IMG/VR virus record: IMGVR_UViG_3300044858_005264
Location: 1 to 20,401 of that record
Origin: a virus
Strand: one strand, 5' to 3'
DNA length: 20,401 nucleotides
The notes beneath the pieces were generated by a model. The model ran no database searches, was not told where the DNA came from, and worked only from the letters and a program-made list of their open reading frames with translations. Positions 6,796-14,200 of the stretch are shown here, one piece after another. A program made the translations under genes and the position numbers. How positions within the stretch are numbered: the stretch's first letter is position 1; every line of letters begins with the position of its first letter.

Positions 6796-7407
6796 ATGGC
6801 AGAACAAGGAACAGCAGCTCGTTTAATTGAGGTTGCAACAGCAGAGGTTGGGGTCATTGAAGGCCCTAAGGATAATGAAACAAAGTATGGTGCTTACACT
6901 AAGGCTAACTTTCAACCTTGGTGTGGATCATTTGTTAACTGGTGTGGAAACGAAGCAGGGGTAAAGATTCCTAATACCGTTTACACTCCTTCAGGAGCGC
7001 AAGCATTTAAGAAGGCTGGCTCTTGGGTTGACGGAGACATCGCAGACCCAGAACCAGGAGACATCGTTTATTTCGACTTCCCTTCAGATGGTGTTGACCG
7101 GATTAGTCACGTAGGTATTGTTGTAAAAGACAACGAAGATGGAACTGTTTGGTGCATTGAAGGAAACACTACTTCAAAGAAAAAAGGAAGCCAACGAAAT
7201 GGCGGAGAAGTTTGCAAACAACTTCGTGCTTTTAAGAAGAACAAAGCTGGACTTCAAGTTTCAATTGTAGGATTTGGTCGCCCTAAGTTTAAGGGTGCTG
7301 GAGCTAAACCTTCAACCGCAAGTGCGCCTACAGAGAAAAAGGAACCAGCAGAGGTAATGGCTGCCATCGGATTATTAAAGTCCTATGGCTATACAGTTAC
7401 AAAATAA
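6796..7407 (+). CDS. CHAP-domain endolysin
   Basis: The 203-residue protein is a probable peptidoglycan amidase/endopeptidase. CHAP landmarks are the nucleophile Cys43 in 'FQPWCGSFVNW', the catalytic His105 in 'ISHVGIVV' and the third polar residue in 'WCIEGNT' (Glu122 or Asn124). 'EPGDIVYFDF' (86-95) is the usual strand before the His. The domain spans about 8-160. A Ser/Ala/Pro/Lys-rich linker (165-185) leads to a short C-terminal helix ending 'LLKSYGYTVTK', which may bind the wall or be a remnant. No signal peptide is present, so it needs a holin to cross the membrane. The ATG has TAAGGAGAAATAACT before it, a good ribosome-binding site. Confidence 0.88.
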   Translation: MAEQGTAARLIEVATAEVGVIEGPKDNETKYGAYTKANFQPWCGSFVNWCGNEAGVKIPNTVYTPSGAQAFKKAGSWVDGDIADPEPGDIVYFDFPSDGVDRISHVGIVVKDNEDGTVWCIEGNTTSKKKGSQRNGGEVCKQLRAFKKNKAGLQVSIVGFGRPKFKGAGAKPSTASAPTEKKEPAEVMAAIGLLKSYGYTVTK

Positions 7408-7413
7408 GTAGTA

Positions 7414-7509
7414 GTGTACTATCTAACGCATCTTACCTTTCAAGGAGTGTTTCTTGCAACTTTAGTGACTGCTACATTTATTGGCTGGTGGTGGGCAGAG
7501 CGTGAATGA
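7414..7509 (+). CDS. Membrane microprotein, about 31 aa
   Basis: Just after the endolysin stop, in the same frame, a 31-residue frame starts at GTG and reads MYYLTHLTFQGVFLATLVTA then TFIGWWWAERE. It has one hydrophobic helix ending in a tryptophan cluster and a charged tail, like small single-TM lysis or regulatory proteins. A second GTG at 7447 lies directly after AAGGA, too close for normal initiation, so the start is uncertain. Its last 8 nt overlap the next small gene. The 3' end and hydrophobic character are better supported than the start. Confidence 0.45.
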   Translation: MYYLTHLTFQGVFLATLVTATFIGWWWAERE

Positions 7510-7603
7510 TGCAGAACGCATCAAACCTTGGATATGTGCTGTATGCGGAAAGCGCTGGGTAATTCCTGATCTAGCAAGAATGTGTGAAGAAAAACACGAC
7601 TAG
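7502..7603 (+). CDS. Zinc-finger microprotein, 33 aa
   Basis: A GTG-initiated frame of 33 residues contains 'WICAVCGKRW' (CxxCG) followed by 'MCEEKH', giving Cys-x2-Cys, then Cys and His about 13 residues later, which is enough for one zinc site. It overlaps the membrane microprotein by 8 nt and the convergent DUF6065 gene by 4 nt, so it is packed like a real gene. It is the last gene of the rightward operon that begins at nrdJ. The role is unknown; a small nucleic-acid- or protein-binding zinc knuckle is the simplest reading. Confidence 0.55.
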   Translation: MNDAERIKPWICAVCGKRWVIPDLARMCEEKHD

Positions 7604-8301
7604 TCCTGCAGTTTAAGCTTTAACTTATGTAGTTCAGGATTTGCAATTGGACAACCGTCAGGTTTAGTTCCTTTTTTATAATAATAATGTTTCTTTTCTG
7701 GATTAGCTCCTCTATCGTCTGACCATTCCTTATAAGAATCGTAGTTAGGGTGCTCTGTTATCTCCTTAAATACTGGAGTAAATTCCTCAAGAACAACTGA
7801 ATTAACTGGAAAGAAATGAACAAAAGGCGTTCCTGCCTTAAAAGTAACAGGACGATTTTTATATCTAATCTTCCAATTCATCGTAAATGTGTATGGTGCC
7901 CAGTGGGTTTCAACTACACCTGTAACTGGAGCCGCACCTTTAATATAGTGATTTGGCGAACCTGTGACATAAAGGTTATATGGCTCAGGTGTCTTAACAA
8001 GATACCAGCAATAGAATGTTAGAACTCCATGACCAACAAGTGACGCGCAAAGAATCTCACCGCTTTGTTTATCAAATTGACCAGAGATAATTTGTAAACC
8101 GTCCGGTGACTCTCCTCCATCCCACACCACAACTATATCTTGAGTTAAGTAAATCTCCCAGCCGTGGGAATTTGCACGCACAATAGGAATGCAATGATAT
8201 GGATGTTTGTTTGAGCTAGCATCCATCCAGTCACGCTTATGACTAGCCTGACGTACTTCTGGGCGGTGATTAGGATCTATAGCGTATAGCTCTAACTCCA
8301 C
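7600..8301 (-). CDS. DUF6065-family protein
   Basis: The 233-residue product follows the DUF6065 pattern. Landmarks are 'RDWMDASSNKHPYHCIPIV' (23-41), 'ANSHGWEIY', 'VVWDGG', 'GHGVLTFY', 'YNLYVTGSPNHYIKGAAPV', then 'GVVETHWAPYTFTMNWKIRY' and 'GTPFVHFFPV'. The family is found in bacteria and phages and has no proven function. The many aromatics and beta-strand-like stretches suggest a compact, perhaps cupin-like fold, which is only an inference. The start is GTG, 3 nt after the stop of the coiled-coil gene. It is the last gene of the long leftward cluster and ends in a 4-nt convergent overlap with no terminator. Confidence 0.75.
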   Translation of the reverse strand: MELELYAIDPNHRPEVRQASHKRDWMDASSNKHPYHCIPIVRANSHGWEIYLTQDIVVVWDGGESPDGLQIISGQFDKQSGEILCASLVGHGVLTFYCWYLVKTPEPYNLYVTGSPNHYIKGAAPVTGVVETHWAPYTFTMNWKIRYKNRPVTFKAGTPFVHFFPVNSVVLEEFTPVFKEITEHPNYDSYKEWSDDRGANPEKKHYYYKKGTKPDGCPIANPELHKLKLKLQD

Positions 8302-8304
8302 TAC

Positions 8305-8481
8305 CTAGTCTACCTCTTCTGGTTCTAGCATCGCAGTACGCTTAATTTCTTCTAGTTCAGCCTTAGTTGAAGCAAGCTCTAGTTCATACGAAGCTGCAAT
8401 GTTTGCAATACGAGTGCTAAGGTGATTAACAATATACTCGAGTTGACGAATCTTTTTATTACTTTCGCTAGCTATGTCCAC
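8305..8481 (-). CDS. Small coiled-coil protein, 58 aa
   Basis: The GTG start shares its G with the upstream TAG stop (TAGTG), a common coupling arrangement. The 58-residue product is almost all helix with heptad-like hydrophobics ('IRQLEYIVNHLSTRIANIAA', then 'LELASTKAELEEIKR') and an acidic end. I recognise no family. It fills the gap between the 91-aa gene and DUF6065 exactly and is probably a dimerising accessory protein. Confidence 0.65.
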   Translation of the reverse strand: MDIASESNKKIRQLEYIVNHLSTRIANIAASYELELASTKAELEEIKRTAMLEPEEVD

Positions 8482-8756
8482 TAGAAACCTTCCCTGTTAT
8501 ACGGTTGAATACCAAATGTTTCAATAAAGTTGTAAAGCCCATCAGTGTAGATGCTAGCAGTAGATGCTAGATCCGCTGGATGATGAAGATCATCCACGTT
8601 TGTAAATCCCCAGTTCTTGTGCATGTAGTCTCTCATACCGGGAGTAAGTTTTTCAACAAACTCGTCGATGGTCATGTAACCACGAGCGCGAAGCTCCTTG
8701 TCATCTGGAGTGTAATGAATAGAGTTAGTTGGTACTTGCTTGTTTTTCTTTGCCAT
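8481..8756 (-). CDS. Unknown protein, 91 aa
   Basis: The frame is open up to 8843, but the start is best placed at the ATG at 8756, which is preceded by AAGGAAGG at a suitable distance. The 91-residue product begins MAKKNKQVPTNSIHYTPDDK and contains 'GYMTIDEFVEKLTPGMRDYM' and a conserved-looking aromatic C terminus ('LYNFIETFGIQPYNREGF'). It is soluble and no domain is recognised. Its 5' end overlaps the upstream 79-aa gene by 32 nt in another frame. Confidence 0.65.
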   Translation of the reverse strand: MAKKNKQVPTNSIHYTPDDKELRARGYMTIDEFVEKLTPGMRDYMHKNWGFTNVDDLHHPADLASTASIYTDGLYNFIETFGIQPYNREGF

Positions 8757-8964
8757 TAACAACCTTCCTTGAAATCTTAAGTCCTGTTTTATCATCTGTG
8801 TAGTAGTCGCCATCATAGGTAAAGCCGGTTCCTTCAACCGCAATTACCCATGCTTGACCTTTAATTCGTAAAAGCCAAAGCATGACATTAAGAATCTTAG
8901 TCTTCCACTCTGGCATATCTACGACAACAAAAACGGGGAGATCTTGTTTTTTCTTCTTAGGCAT
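8725..8964 (-). CDS. Unknown small basic protein, 79 aa
   Basis: I place the start at the ATG at 8964 rather than the far upstream start at 9030. It overlaps the stop of the zinc-finger microprotein by 8 nt and has GAAGG 5 nt before it. The product starts MPKKKKQDLPVFVVVDMPEW, has a hydrophobic segment 'ILNVMLWLLRIKG' and a beta-rich end ('GTGFTYDGDYYTDDKTGLKI'). One amphipathic or membrane-associated helix is possible. No family is recognised. Confidence 0.6.
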   Translation of the reverse strand: MPKKKKQDLPVFVVVDMPEWKTKILNVMLWLLRIKGQAWVIAVEGTGFTYDGDYYTDDKTGLKISRKVVNGKEKQASTN

Positions 8965-9064
8965 CGTTACCTTCTTCATGAAAACACTTAAGTGAGCCTC
9001 CGCATTTTTGGCACATATCGCTTGCTTCAAAATACTTCTTAATGATACTAATAAGCGTATTCAT
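8957..9064 (-). CDS. Zinc-finger microprotein, 35 aa
   Basis: A 35-residue frame begins at ATG 1 nt after the stop of the 123-aa gene and overlaps the next gene by 8 nt. It reads MNTLISIIKKYFEASDMCQK then CGGSLKCFHEEGNDA. Cys18-x2-Cys21 and Cys27-x-His29 form a plausible zinc knuckle after an N-terminal helix. AGGTGA lies about 9 nt upstream. It is a different frame from the longer open frame here (8725-9030), which the overlaps argue against as the true gene. Role unknown. Confidence 0.6.
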   Translation of the reverse strand: MNTLISIIKKYFEASDMCQKCGGSLKCFHEEGNDA

Positions 9065-9065
9065 C

Positions 9066-9437
9066 TTAAAGTTCACCTGCAATTGCAAACGCCTCAGACG
9101 CTGTAAGTTCATTCACCACTGTGATAGGTGTGGTAGTTCTCATGACGAGATCATCGCCATTTTTCCACGTCATACGCAGTGGGAACGACACTGAACACGA
9201 ATAGATCTCTTCATAAGGATACCACACTGAATCATGCTCGACGTGGGAAGCATCATCGCCGGGAATACGCAAAGCGCGCTTGTTGGCAAGATCAATCACG
9301 TATGAGCTCTGCTCTGTGATAACTTGAATATAGTCAGAGTTGTAGTGGTGGGTCACAATACTTAAGTCTGGGTTGTCCACGTCTACTCCTCTTGTCTTAG
9401 CGTATCTTTTAAACCTTCTAGACTGTTCTCTGTTCAT
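9066..9437 (-). CDS. Unknown protein, 123 aa
   Basis: The product has a basic, helical N terminus (MNREQSRRFKRYAKTRG) followed by a beta-rich body with paired strands ('YIQVITEQSSYVIDLANKRA', 'SVSFPLRMTWKNGDDLVMRT'), ending in a helix ('LTASEAFAIAGEL'). It could be a small barrel-like domain. No family is recognised. It starts 7 nt after the preceding stop, within the leftward cluster. Confidence 0.65.
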   Translation of the reverse strand: MNREQSRRFKRYAKTRGVDVDNPDLSIVTHHYNSDYIQVITEQSSYVIDLANKRALRIPGDDASHVEHDSVWYPYEEIYSCSVSFPLRMTWKNGDDLVMRTTTPITVVNELTASEAFAIAGEL

Positions 9438-9444
9438 TTACAAG

Positions 9445-9612
9445 CTACTTTGTGTCTATCTTATAGTCGTTAAGAACAACGTCTACAGCATCGCTTAAAG
9501 AGTCACTAAGCAGTTCTACCTGCTTATCATTAAGGTGAGCAAAGTCATTCTTAGTAAGTATAACCTGAAATGAAAGTGCGTCTATAGCCTTACGTTTTTC
9601 TAACCTTTTCAT
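9445..9612 (-). CDS. Unknown small protein, 55 aa
   Basis: The start is taken at the ATG at 9612, preceded by GGAGG at normal spacing, rather than the upstream open frame to 9657. The stop of the zinc-ribbon gene overlaps it as ATGA. The product is a charged helical protein: MKRLEKRKAIDALSFQVILT, then a C-terminal acidic helix ('VELLSDSLSDAVDVVLNDY'). No family is recognised. Confidence 0.65.
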   Translation of the reverse strand: MKRLEKRKAIDALSFQVILTKNDFAHLNDKQVELLSDSLSDAVDVVLNDYKIDTK

Positions 9613-9788
9613 TTTGCGTCCTCCGTTTCTATGTATCTGTTCCAGCAAGATTGGCACCTATGCCCTTTTGCGTCGTTATCCCAAAGATGAGATAGACGCA
9701 CAACAACCCTGCCCTTGCAGTTAATACACTGCACGGGGTGTCTTTGTACTTTTTTAAGAGAGGTCGTCTTGATCTCTGAGTTTGGCAC
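9609..9788 (-). CDS. Zinc-ribbon small protein, 59 aa
   Basis: A GTG at 9788 with GGGGAG 6 nt before it opens a 59-residue frame with two CxxC knuckles: 'CINC' (21-24) and 'CQSC' (45-48). This is a classic four-Cys zinc ribbon of the sort found in small nucleic-acid-binding proteins. It overlaps the end of the HTH gene by 35 nt and the next gene by 4 nt (ATGA). A later GTG at 9734 is possible but has no ribosome-binding site. The function may be regulatory, next to the HTH protein, but that is inference. Confidence 0.65.
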   Translation of the reverse strand: MPNSEIKTTSLKKVQRHPVQCINCKGRVVVRLSHLWDNDAKGHRCQSCWNRYIETEDAK

Positions 9789-10236
9789 GATGTACTCCCC
9801 AGTACAATGGCTGAGAGGAAGAGATGCCTAGTGCACTTGCAACCTTTGCAAGTGAGATACCTTTGTCATACTCTGCTGCAAGTGCAGTGTGATAAGCGTC
9901 AGGAGACTTTTCCTTAGCTTTTTTAATTCTGTCAATGCCTTTTTGAGTTTGCACCTCAGTCATTGAACTCTTTTTGCGAGACGGTTCTGCTGGAATGTCC
10001 GCTGTAATAACTCGACGGCGTAGACCTGCGTAGGTAACGCCTAATTCTTCTGCTAGTGCAACAAGAGATCCACCCTTCTTGTAGTACTCTACAAGCAGTT
10101 GGGTGTACTCACGACTAGCCTTATGCTCTGGTGTCATGTGTATCCTTGATCCGAAAGCCTTCTTTGCCAGTGGCAAAATTGGCTTAATCTTCTTTGAGTA
10201 TGTTTCTAATAATTTATCTGGTGCCACAGTCGGCAT
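9754..10236 (-). CDS. Protein with two helix-turn-helix-like segments, 160 aa (putative DNA-binding)
   Basis: Two similar HTH-like segments are visible: 'GGSLVALAEELGVTYAGLRR' (55-74) and 'GISLAKVASALGISSSQPLY' (126-145). Each is preceded by a helix rich in Tyr and Lys ('LLVEYYKKGG', 'ALAAEYDKGI'), so the protein looks like a tandem duplication of one HTH unit with a basic linker between. It probably binds DNA as a regulator or a terminase/recombinase-like accessory. It is the second gene after the promoter at 10582-10611 (TAATG overlap with the first), so it may regulate this cluster. Confidence 0.65.
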   Translation of the reverse strand: MPTVAPDKLLETYSKKIKPILPLAKKAFGSRIHMTPEHKASREYTQLLVEYYKKGGSLVALAEELGVTYAGLRRRVITADIPAEPSRKKSSMTEVQTQKGIDRIKKAKEKSPDAYHTALAAEYDKGISLAKVASALGISSSQPLYWGVHRAKLRDQDDLS

Positions 10237-10544
10237 TATTTTTTGTTCCCCTCGTTAGTTTCTCGTATGGACACGTGAATTCCAGCTTTTTTATTTAGAT
10301 AAAGCTGAGTTTCAATTAGTCCTTTAACCGCAAAAACAAGGGAGGATTCATATGATCTGTTTGCATCGCTTGGTAAATCAATATCAACTCTTACCCAAGC
10401 GCCACGATATTCATCATGTGGTTCTAAAAGTAGAGTCTTACTCTTTACCTTTGTTATCTTCGAGATTAGGTCTATAGCTTGACGCGCCGCATTCTCTGCT
10501 ACGTCCTCGTCTACGTTTACTATCTCGACCGCAAGCACGGCCAT
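10236..10544 (-). CDS. Unknown protein, 102 aa
   Basis: The ATG at 10544 is chosen because AAGGAGG precedes it at good spacing; the frame is open to 10565. The product begins 'MAVLAVEIVNVDEDVAENAA' and alternates strands and helices (beta-alpha-beta-beta-alpha), suggesting a small ferredoxin-like or dodecin-like fold. The end is basic. No family is recognised. It is the first gene of the leftward small-gene cluster. Confidence 0.65.
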   Translation of the reverse strand: MAVLAVEIVNVDEDVAENAARQAIDLISKITKVKSKTLLLEPHDEYRGAWVRVDIDLPSDANRSYESSLVFAVKGLIETQLYLNKKAGIHVSIRETNEGNKK

Positions 10545-10581
10545 TTGTATTCCTCCTTGTATCATTCACGTTAGTGGTTTT

Positions 10582-10611
10582 ATTATAACGCAAATCTAAG
10601 GATTTATACAA
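10582..10611 (-). promoter_or_regulatory. Promoter of the leftward small-gene cluster
   Basis: On the minus strand TTGTAT (10611-10606) lies 18 nt before TATAAT (10587-10582). Transcription would begin near 10575 and give a leader of about 30 nt before the ATG at 10544. The -35 lies just beyond the stop of the thermonuclease gene, so the cluster can be expressed independently of the upstream operon. Confidence 0.6.
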
Positions 10612-10617
10612 CTTAGG

Positions 10618-11025
10618 CTATTTCTTTGCTTCCGCTCGTTTCTTTTTTAAGGCTTCAAAGTCTTTAACCTTTGTATCACCAAGATAGCCCCAGGCGTATC
10701 CACCTGCAACAAGAGCTTCATTCACTGATAAGGATTCACCATCAAGATAAAGCCAACCAAGGATTCTTCCATACTTTTCAGTTGAATCCATTTTTTCAGT
10801 GCGAATAACAATACTTTTTGCATTGTTAATAAGATCACCGAGCTTCTTCTTAACCTCTAAACCTAGTACCTTTTCTTCCTTATTTGTAGTACGAGATTCA
10901 GGGGTATCAATTCCCGCTAGACGGACGCGGGAAGAGAATGAAATATCAAAGCCTAGATCAATCTCAACGTCAATGGTGTCACCATCAACAACCTTTGTAA
11001 CCTTCTTAACAAGATACTCGTACAT
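10618..11025 (-). CDS. Thermonuclease (staphylococcal nuclease-like, SNase)
   Basis: The 135-residue protein has the SNase core. Acidic Ca2+ ligands lie in 'VVDGDTIDV' (Asp14, Asp16) and 'RLAGIDTPES' (Asp40, Thr41). The catalytic residues Arg35, Glu43 and Arg87 ('YGRILGW') are all present. The C terminus 'NEALVAGGYAW' (102-112) is the usual last helix. The enzyme cuts DNA and RNA with calcium. No signal peptide is visible, unlike secreted staphylococcal nuclease, so it probably acts in the host cytoplasm, perhaps degrading host DNA for recycling through the phage ribonucleotide pathway (inference). GGGGAG precedes the ATG. Confidence 0.92.
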   Translation of the reverse strand: MYEYLVKKVTKVVDGDTIDVEIDLGFDISFSSRVRLAGIDTPESRTTNKEEKVLGLEVKKKLGDLINNAKSIVIRTEKMDSTEKYGRILGWLYLDGESLSVNEALVAGGYAWGYLGDTKVKDFEALKKKRAEAKK

Positions 11026-11041
11026 ATTCTCCCCTTAGTTA

Positions 11042-11221
11042 TTATTCTTCTTCATCCTCTTTAGGATTACGAATACGATAGGTTGCTACCCAAATAAAGG
11101 TAGACCATAGAATAGCGTATCCAACAATCGTTCGAGCTGAACCATCAAGTACTAGCCAGGCAATAAACATGCCAAGCAGCGTCCATGTCTGGTCAAGCAT
11201 GTCACGGATAAAGTCTTTCAT
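11042..11221 (-). CDS. Two-TM small membrane protein (holin-like topology), 59 aa
   Basis: The ATG overlaps the stop of the giant gene as TAATG. The 59-residue product has an amphipathic start (MKDFIRDMLDQ), two hydrophobic helices ('WTLLGMFIAWLVLDG' and 'TIVGYAILWSTFIWVATY') joined by a tight turn, and a charged tail ending in EDEEE. This hairpin topology is shared with class II holins, and I recall similar small proteins in aquatic phages. The endolysin is on the other strand 4 kb away, so lysis function is only a possibility. The tight coupling to the secreted giant protein suggests they may be used together. Confidence 0.65.
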   Translation of the reverse strand: MKDFIRDMLDQTWTLLGMFIAWLVLDGSARTIVGYAILWSTFIWVATYRIRNPKEDEEE

Positions 11222-14200
11222 TATTTAGGTCTCCTTCTTGGTTTTATTTTATTTTGCTTCTTAACTTGCTTCTTAGGTTTCGTGCCGCCTTCTTTACCAA
11301 GAGGTGCGCCACCGTCGTTACGTGGAGCAGCTGGTCCACCAGCACCGCCACCCTTAGATCCTCCACCTGAAGGAGCACCACCACCTGTACTTGCTGCACT
11401 TGCTGCCGCAAGTTGAGCAGCTCCTGCCGCCGCGTTAACCGCTGATTGAACGGCAATTCCTGTAACAACAACCGCGGCTACAATGACATCCTCGGACTCT
11501 TCGCGTTCCTCCTCAGACATATCCGAGCCCAGACTTCCAAGGGCTAAGAGGACCTGTCCAGGGTCAGAGAATATGGCGCCAATAAGTTCCTCAGGATTTG
11601 CAAGTGTCTCAAAAGCATTGCCAACCTCGGCAGTAATTACAACGCCGTTATTAAGTTCAATCGGTGTATCAGGAGGTAGATCCGCAAGATCAATGCCTGC
11701 TTCTGCAACCGCGTTAACATCTACACCCTTATCACCAGCAAACTGTTCAACAAGCGCATCTGCAACAATATCTTTTTCAGCGGAGGTCAAGTTACCATCA
11801 CCGGAGACAAGCGCAACAATCGCCGCAACGTCTTCCTTGGAAACTTCACCATCTCCTGCAAGAGCGTCAAGAACAGATGCAACCTCATTGGTTGTAAGTT
11901 TTCCATCCTCGGACAGAGCTTCAACGAGTTGATCTGTTTCCTCCGCGCTAACCTCGCCGTCGGCTGCCATTGACTCGGCGATAGCTTCAACCTCATCTGC
12001 AGTAACCTTTCCGTCTGCAAGAGCGTCATCAACCTCTTCAGTTATTTCCTCTTCAGTTGGTGTATTATCTTCAGATGGCGTTTCCTCTTCTGGAGTTGGT
12101 TCTGGATCAACTGGAGTTTCAGGTTGTTCTGGCTCTGGATCAATCGGAGTTTCTTCTTCAGGAGTCTCTGGCTCTTCAGTCTCGGGTTCTGGCTCTACAG
12201 GATTCTCTGGCTCAGTAGGACCATCTGGGTCAACAGGGTCTAATGGATCTACATCAGGGTCTGCTGGGTTTTCTATTTCAATAGGTGTTGTGGTATTATC
12301 ATCAGGTGAAGAAGAATCATCGTCTGGGTCTGTTTGTTCTGGTGACGGCTCTGTTTGGTCTGGTGTCGGCTCTACTGGCTCATCTGGCTGCTCGGGCTCT
12401 GTCTCGGGCTCTTGAGGAGTCGGATTTGTGGGAGTCGGATCAGGAGTAGTTTCGTTATTATTGTCAGATGAGTTTGTATCCGGATTCGTATTATCAGTGG
12501 ATGGCGTGGCATCTGGAGTTGTCGGGGCAGGATCAGGAGTCGATTGAGAAGATCCTCCGTTATTTGTTGGTGGAGCCGGAGTCGGATCCGCAACAAGAAG
12601 CTGAGTAGAAACTTGCTCAGAGTATTTTGCAAGTGAATCATTATCAGAGCGCACAGTAATTTGATACGTCTTATCTAATCCGCCAGTTCCTTCAAATAGT
12701 GAAGCTGGAATAACAATACTTGTGTTAAGAGCATTCGCATCTCCTGCGTTACCAGTTGCTATTCCCCAGCCGGCACCACCCACAGACCAGGACACCGCGT
12801 AACGCTCTGGCATAACTAATCCTGTTGGCGCAGTCCACGTTACTTGAACATCACCATTTGATAGTTGTGTTACCTGCACGTTGCTTGGTGCATTAACCGG
12901 TGTTTGGTTGATAAGCTCTGTTTGAACAACAGTCTGCGCAGTGGCAACCGCTGTGATTGCTTCTTGTGTTTCGGTGATTGCAGTCTGAGCAAGTGCAACG
13001 TATTCCGTGCGAGCAGTCTCAGCGGATTGCGCTAAAACGAGAGTTGCCTGTGCTGATGTAAGATTTGTTTGTGCCTGGGTCTCTGTTGTTTCAAGAGAAG
13101 TAAGAACTGCAGTCTCGGTGTTAAGAGTAGCAACTGCAGATGCTAGTGCATCCTTTTGTTCCTGCGTTGCGTTTGATGTTGTAAACTCAGTTCCAGGAAC
13201 TACCTCCCAGGTTCCTGAAGAAGTGTAGCGCATAAACGCAACGTGAGCTCCACCACCGTTTTCGTAATACCACAACTCAAACACCTTGCTAGTTCCTACC
13301 GCAGTTACAACGTCAACGGTTGATCCGCCTCCACCTTTGTCATGCCAGTCATTGATAACAAGCTCACCATCAAGATAAAGTTTTACACCGTCATCTGCTG
13401 GAGCGTAAACGTATTGTGTTCCTGTGTACTGAGGTGTCCATATACCGGTGTACTTAACAACGGTATCCTCGGATCTGTTAGAGCCAGCAATTGTTCCTCC
13501 GCCCCATTGTTCACTAATTCCATTTGTATCTGTCGTCGTAAGAATAGGTGTTGCTCCTACAGGAATACTTGGTGCGTTGTTTTGTCCTTGAACGCTATAG
13601 ACCTCTACCTTTAATCCTTGAGATGTGTTTGTGTCAACAACTGTCTGCGCAGTATCCTTTGTTGTTTGCGCAGTAGCAACAACAACCTCCTGGGCGTCAA
13701 CCGCAGTCTCGGCCGCTGCTAGAACTGCTGTCTTGTCAGCAACAACCTCGGTAGCTGATGTAACAGTTGTAGTTGCACCAGCTGCTGCTTGTAAACCGTC
13801 TGCAACATCCTTCTTTGCATCTGCTGCTGCAATTGCTGTGGCTGCCTCGGTAATTGCAGTTTCTGCTGTCGTAATCGCAGTTGACGTTGCAGTGGTAGGC
13901 GTGATGTCAACTGCCTTAACTGTTTCAAGAGTTGCAGTAATAACTGGAACAACCGCGTTGGAGACAGTAACCTGTGCATCAGCAACCGCAACCGCTGCCT
14001 GATCTCCTTCAACCTTTGTAGTAGCGGTAGCTACTTCAACCTGTTGTGTTGCAGTAATAACCTGTGCCTGTGCAGTTGCCTCAGCCGCTTGCGCAGTAGA
14101 CAAAGTTGTTTGCGCAGTGGTAAGTGCTTGAGTTGCAGTAGTCTCAGTTGTTTGAAGAGTTGTAAGGGTTGCCTGCTCTGTTGCAAGAGTGGTGTTAGCT

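Noticed and set aside
8965-9030. Longer N-terminus for the 79-aa protein starting at 9030
   Set aside because: The zinc-finger microprotein at 8957-9064 fills this DNA in another frame with proper overlaps on both sides.
9613-9657. Longer N-terminus for the 55-aa protein starting at 9657
   Set aside because: The ATG at 9612 has GGAGG and an ATGA overlap with the zinc-ribbon gene, whose frame occupies this stretch.
11761-12030. Regular 54-bp repeat considered as a CRISPR-like array
   Set aside because: The repeats are contiguous and in frame, encode 18-residue protein units and lack distinct spacers.
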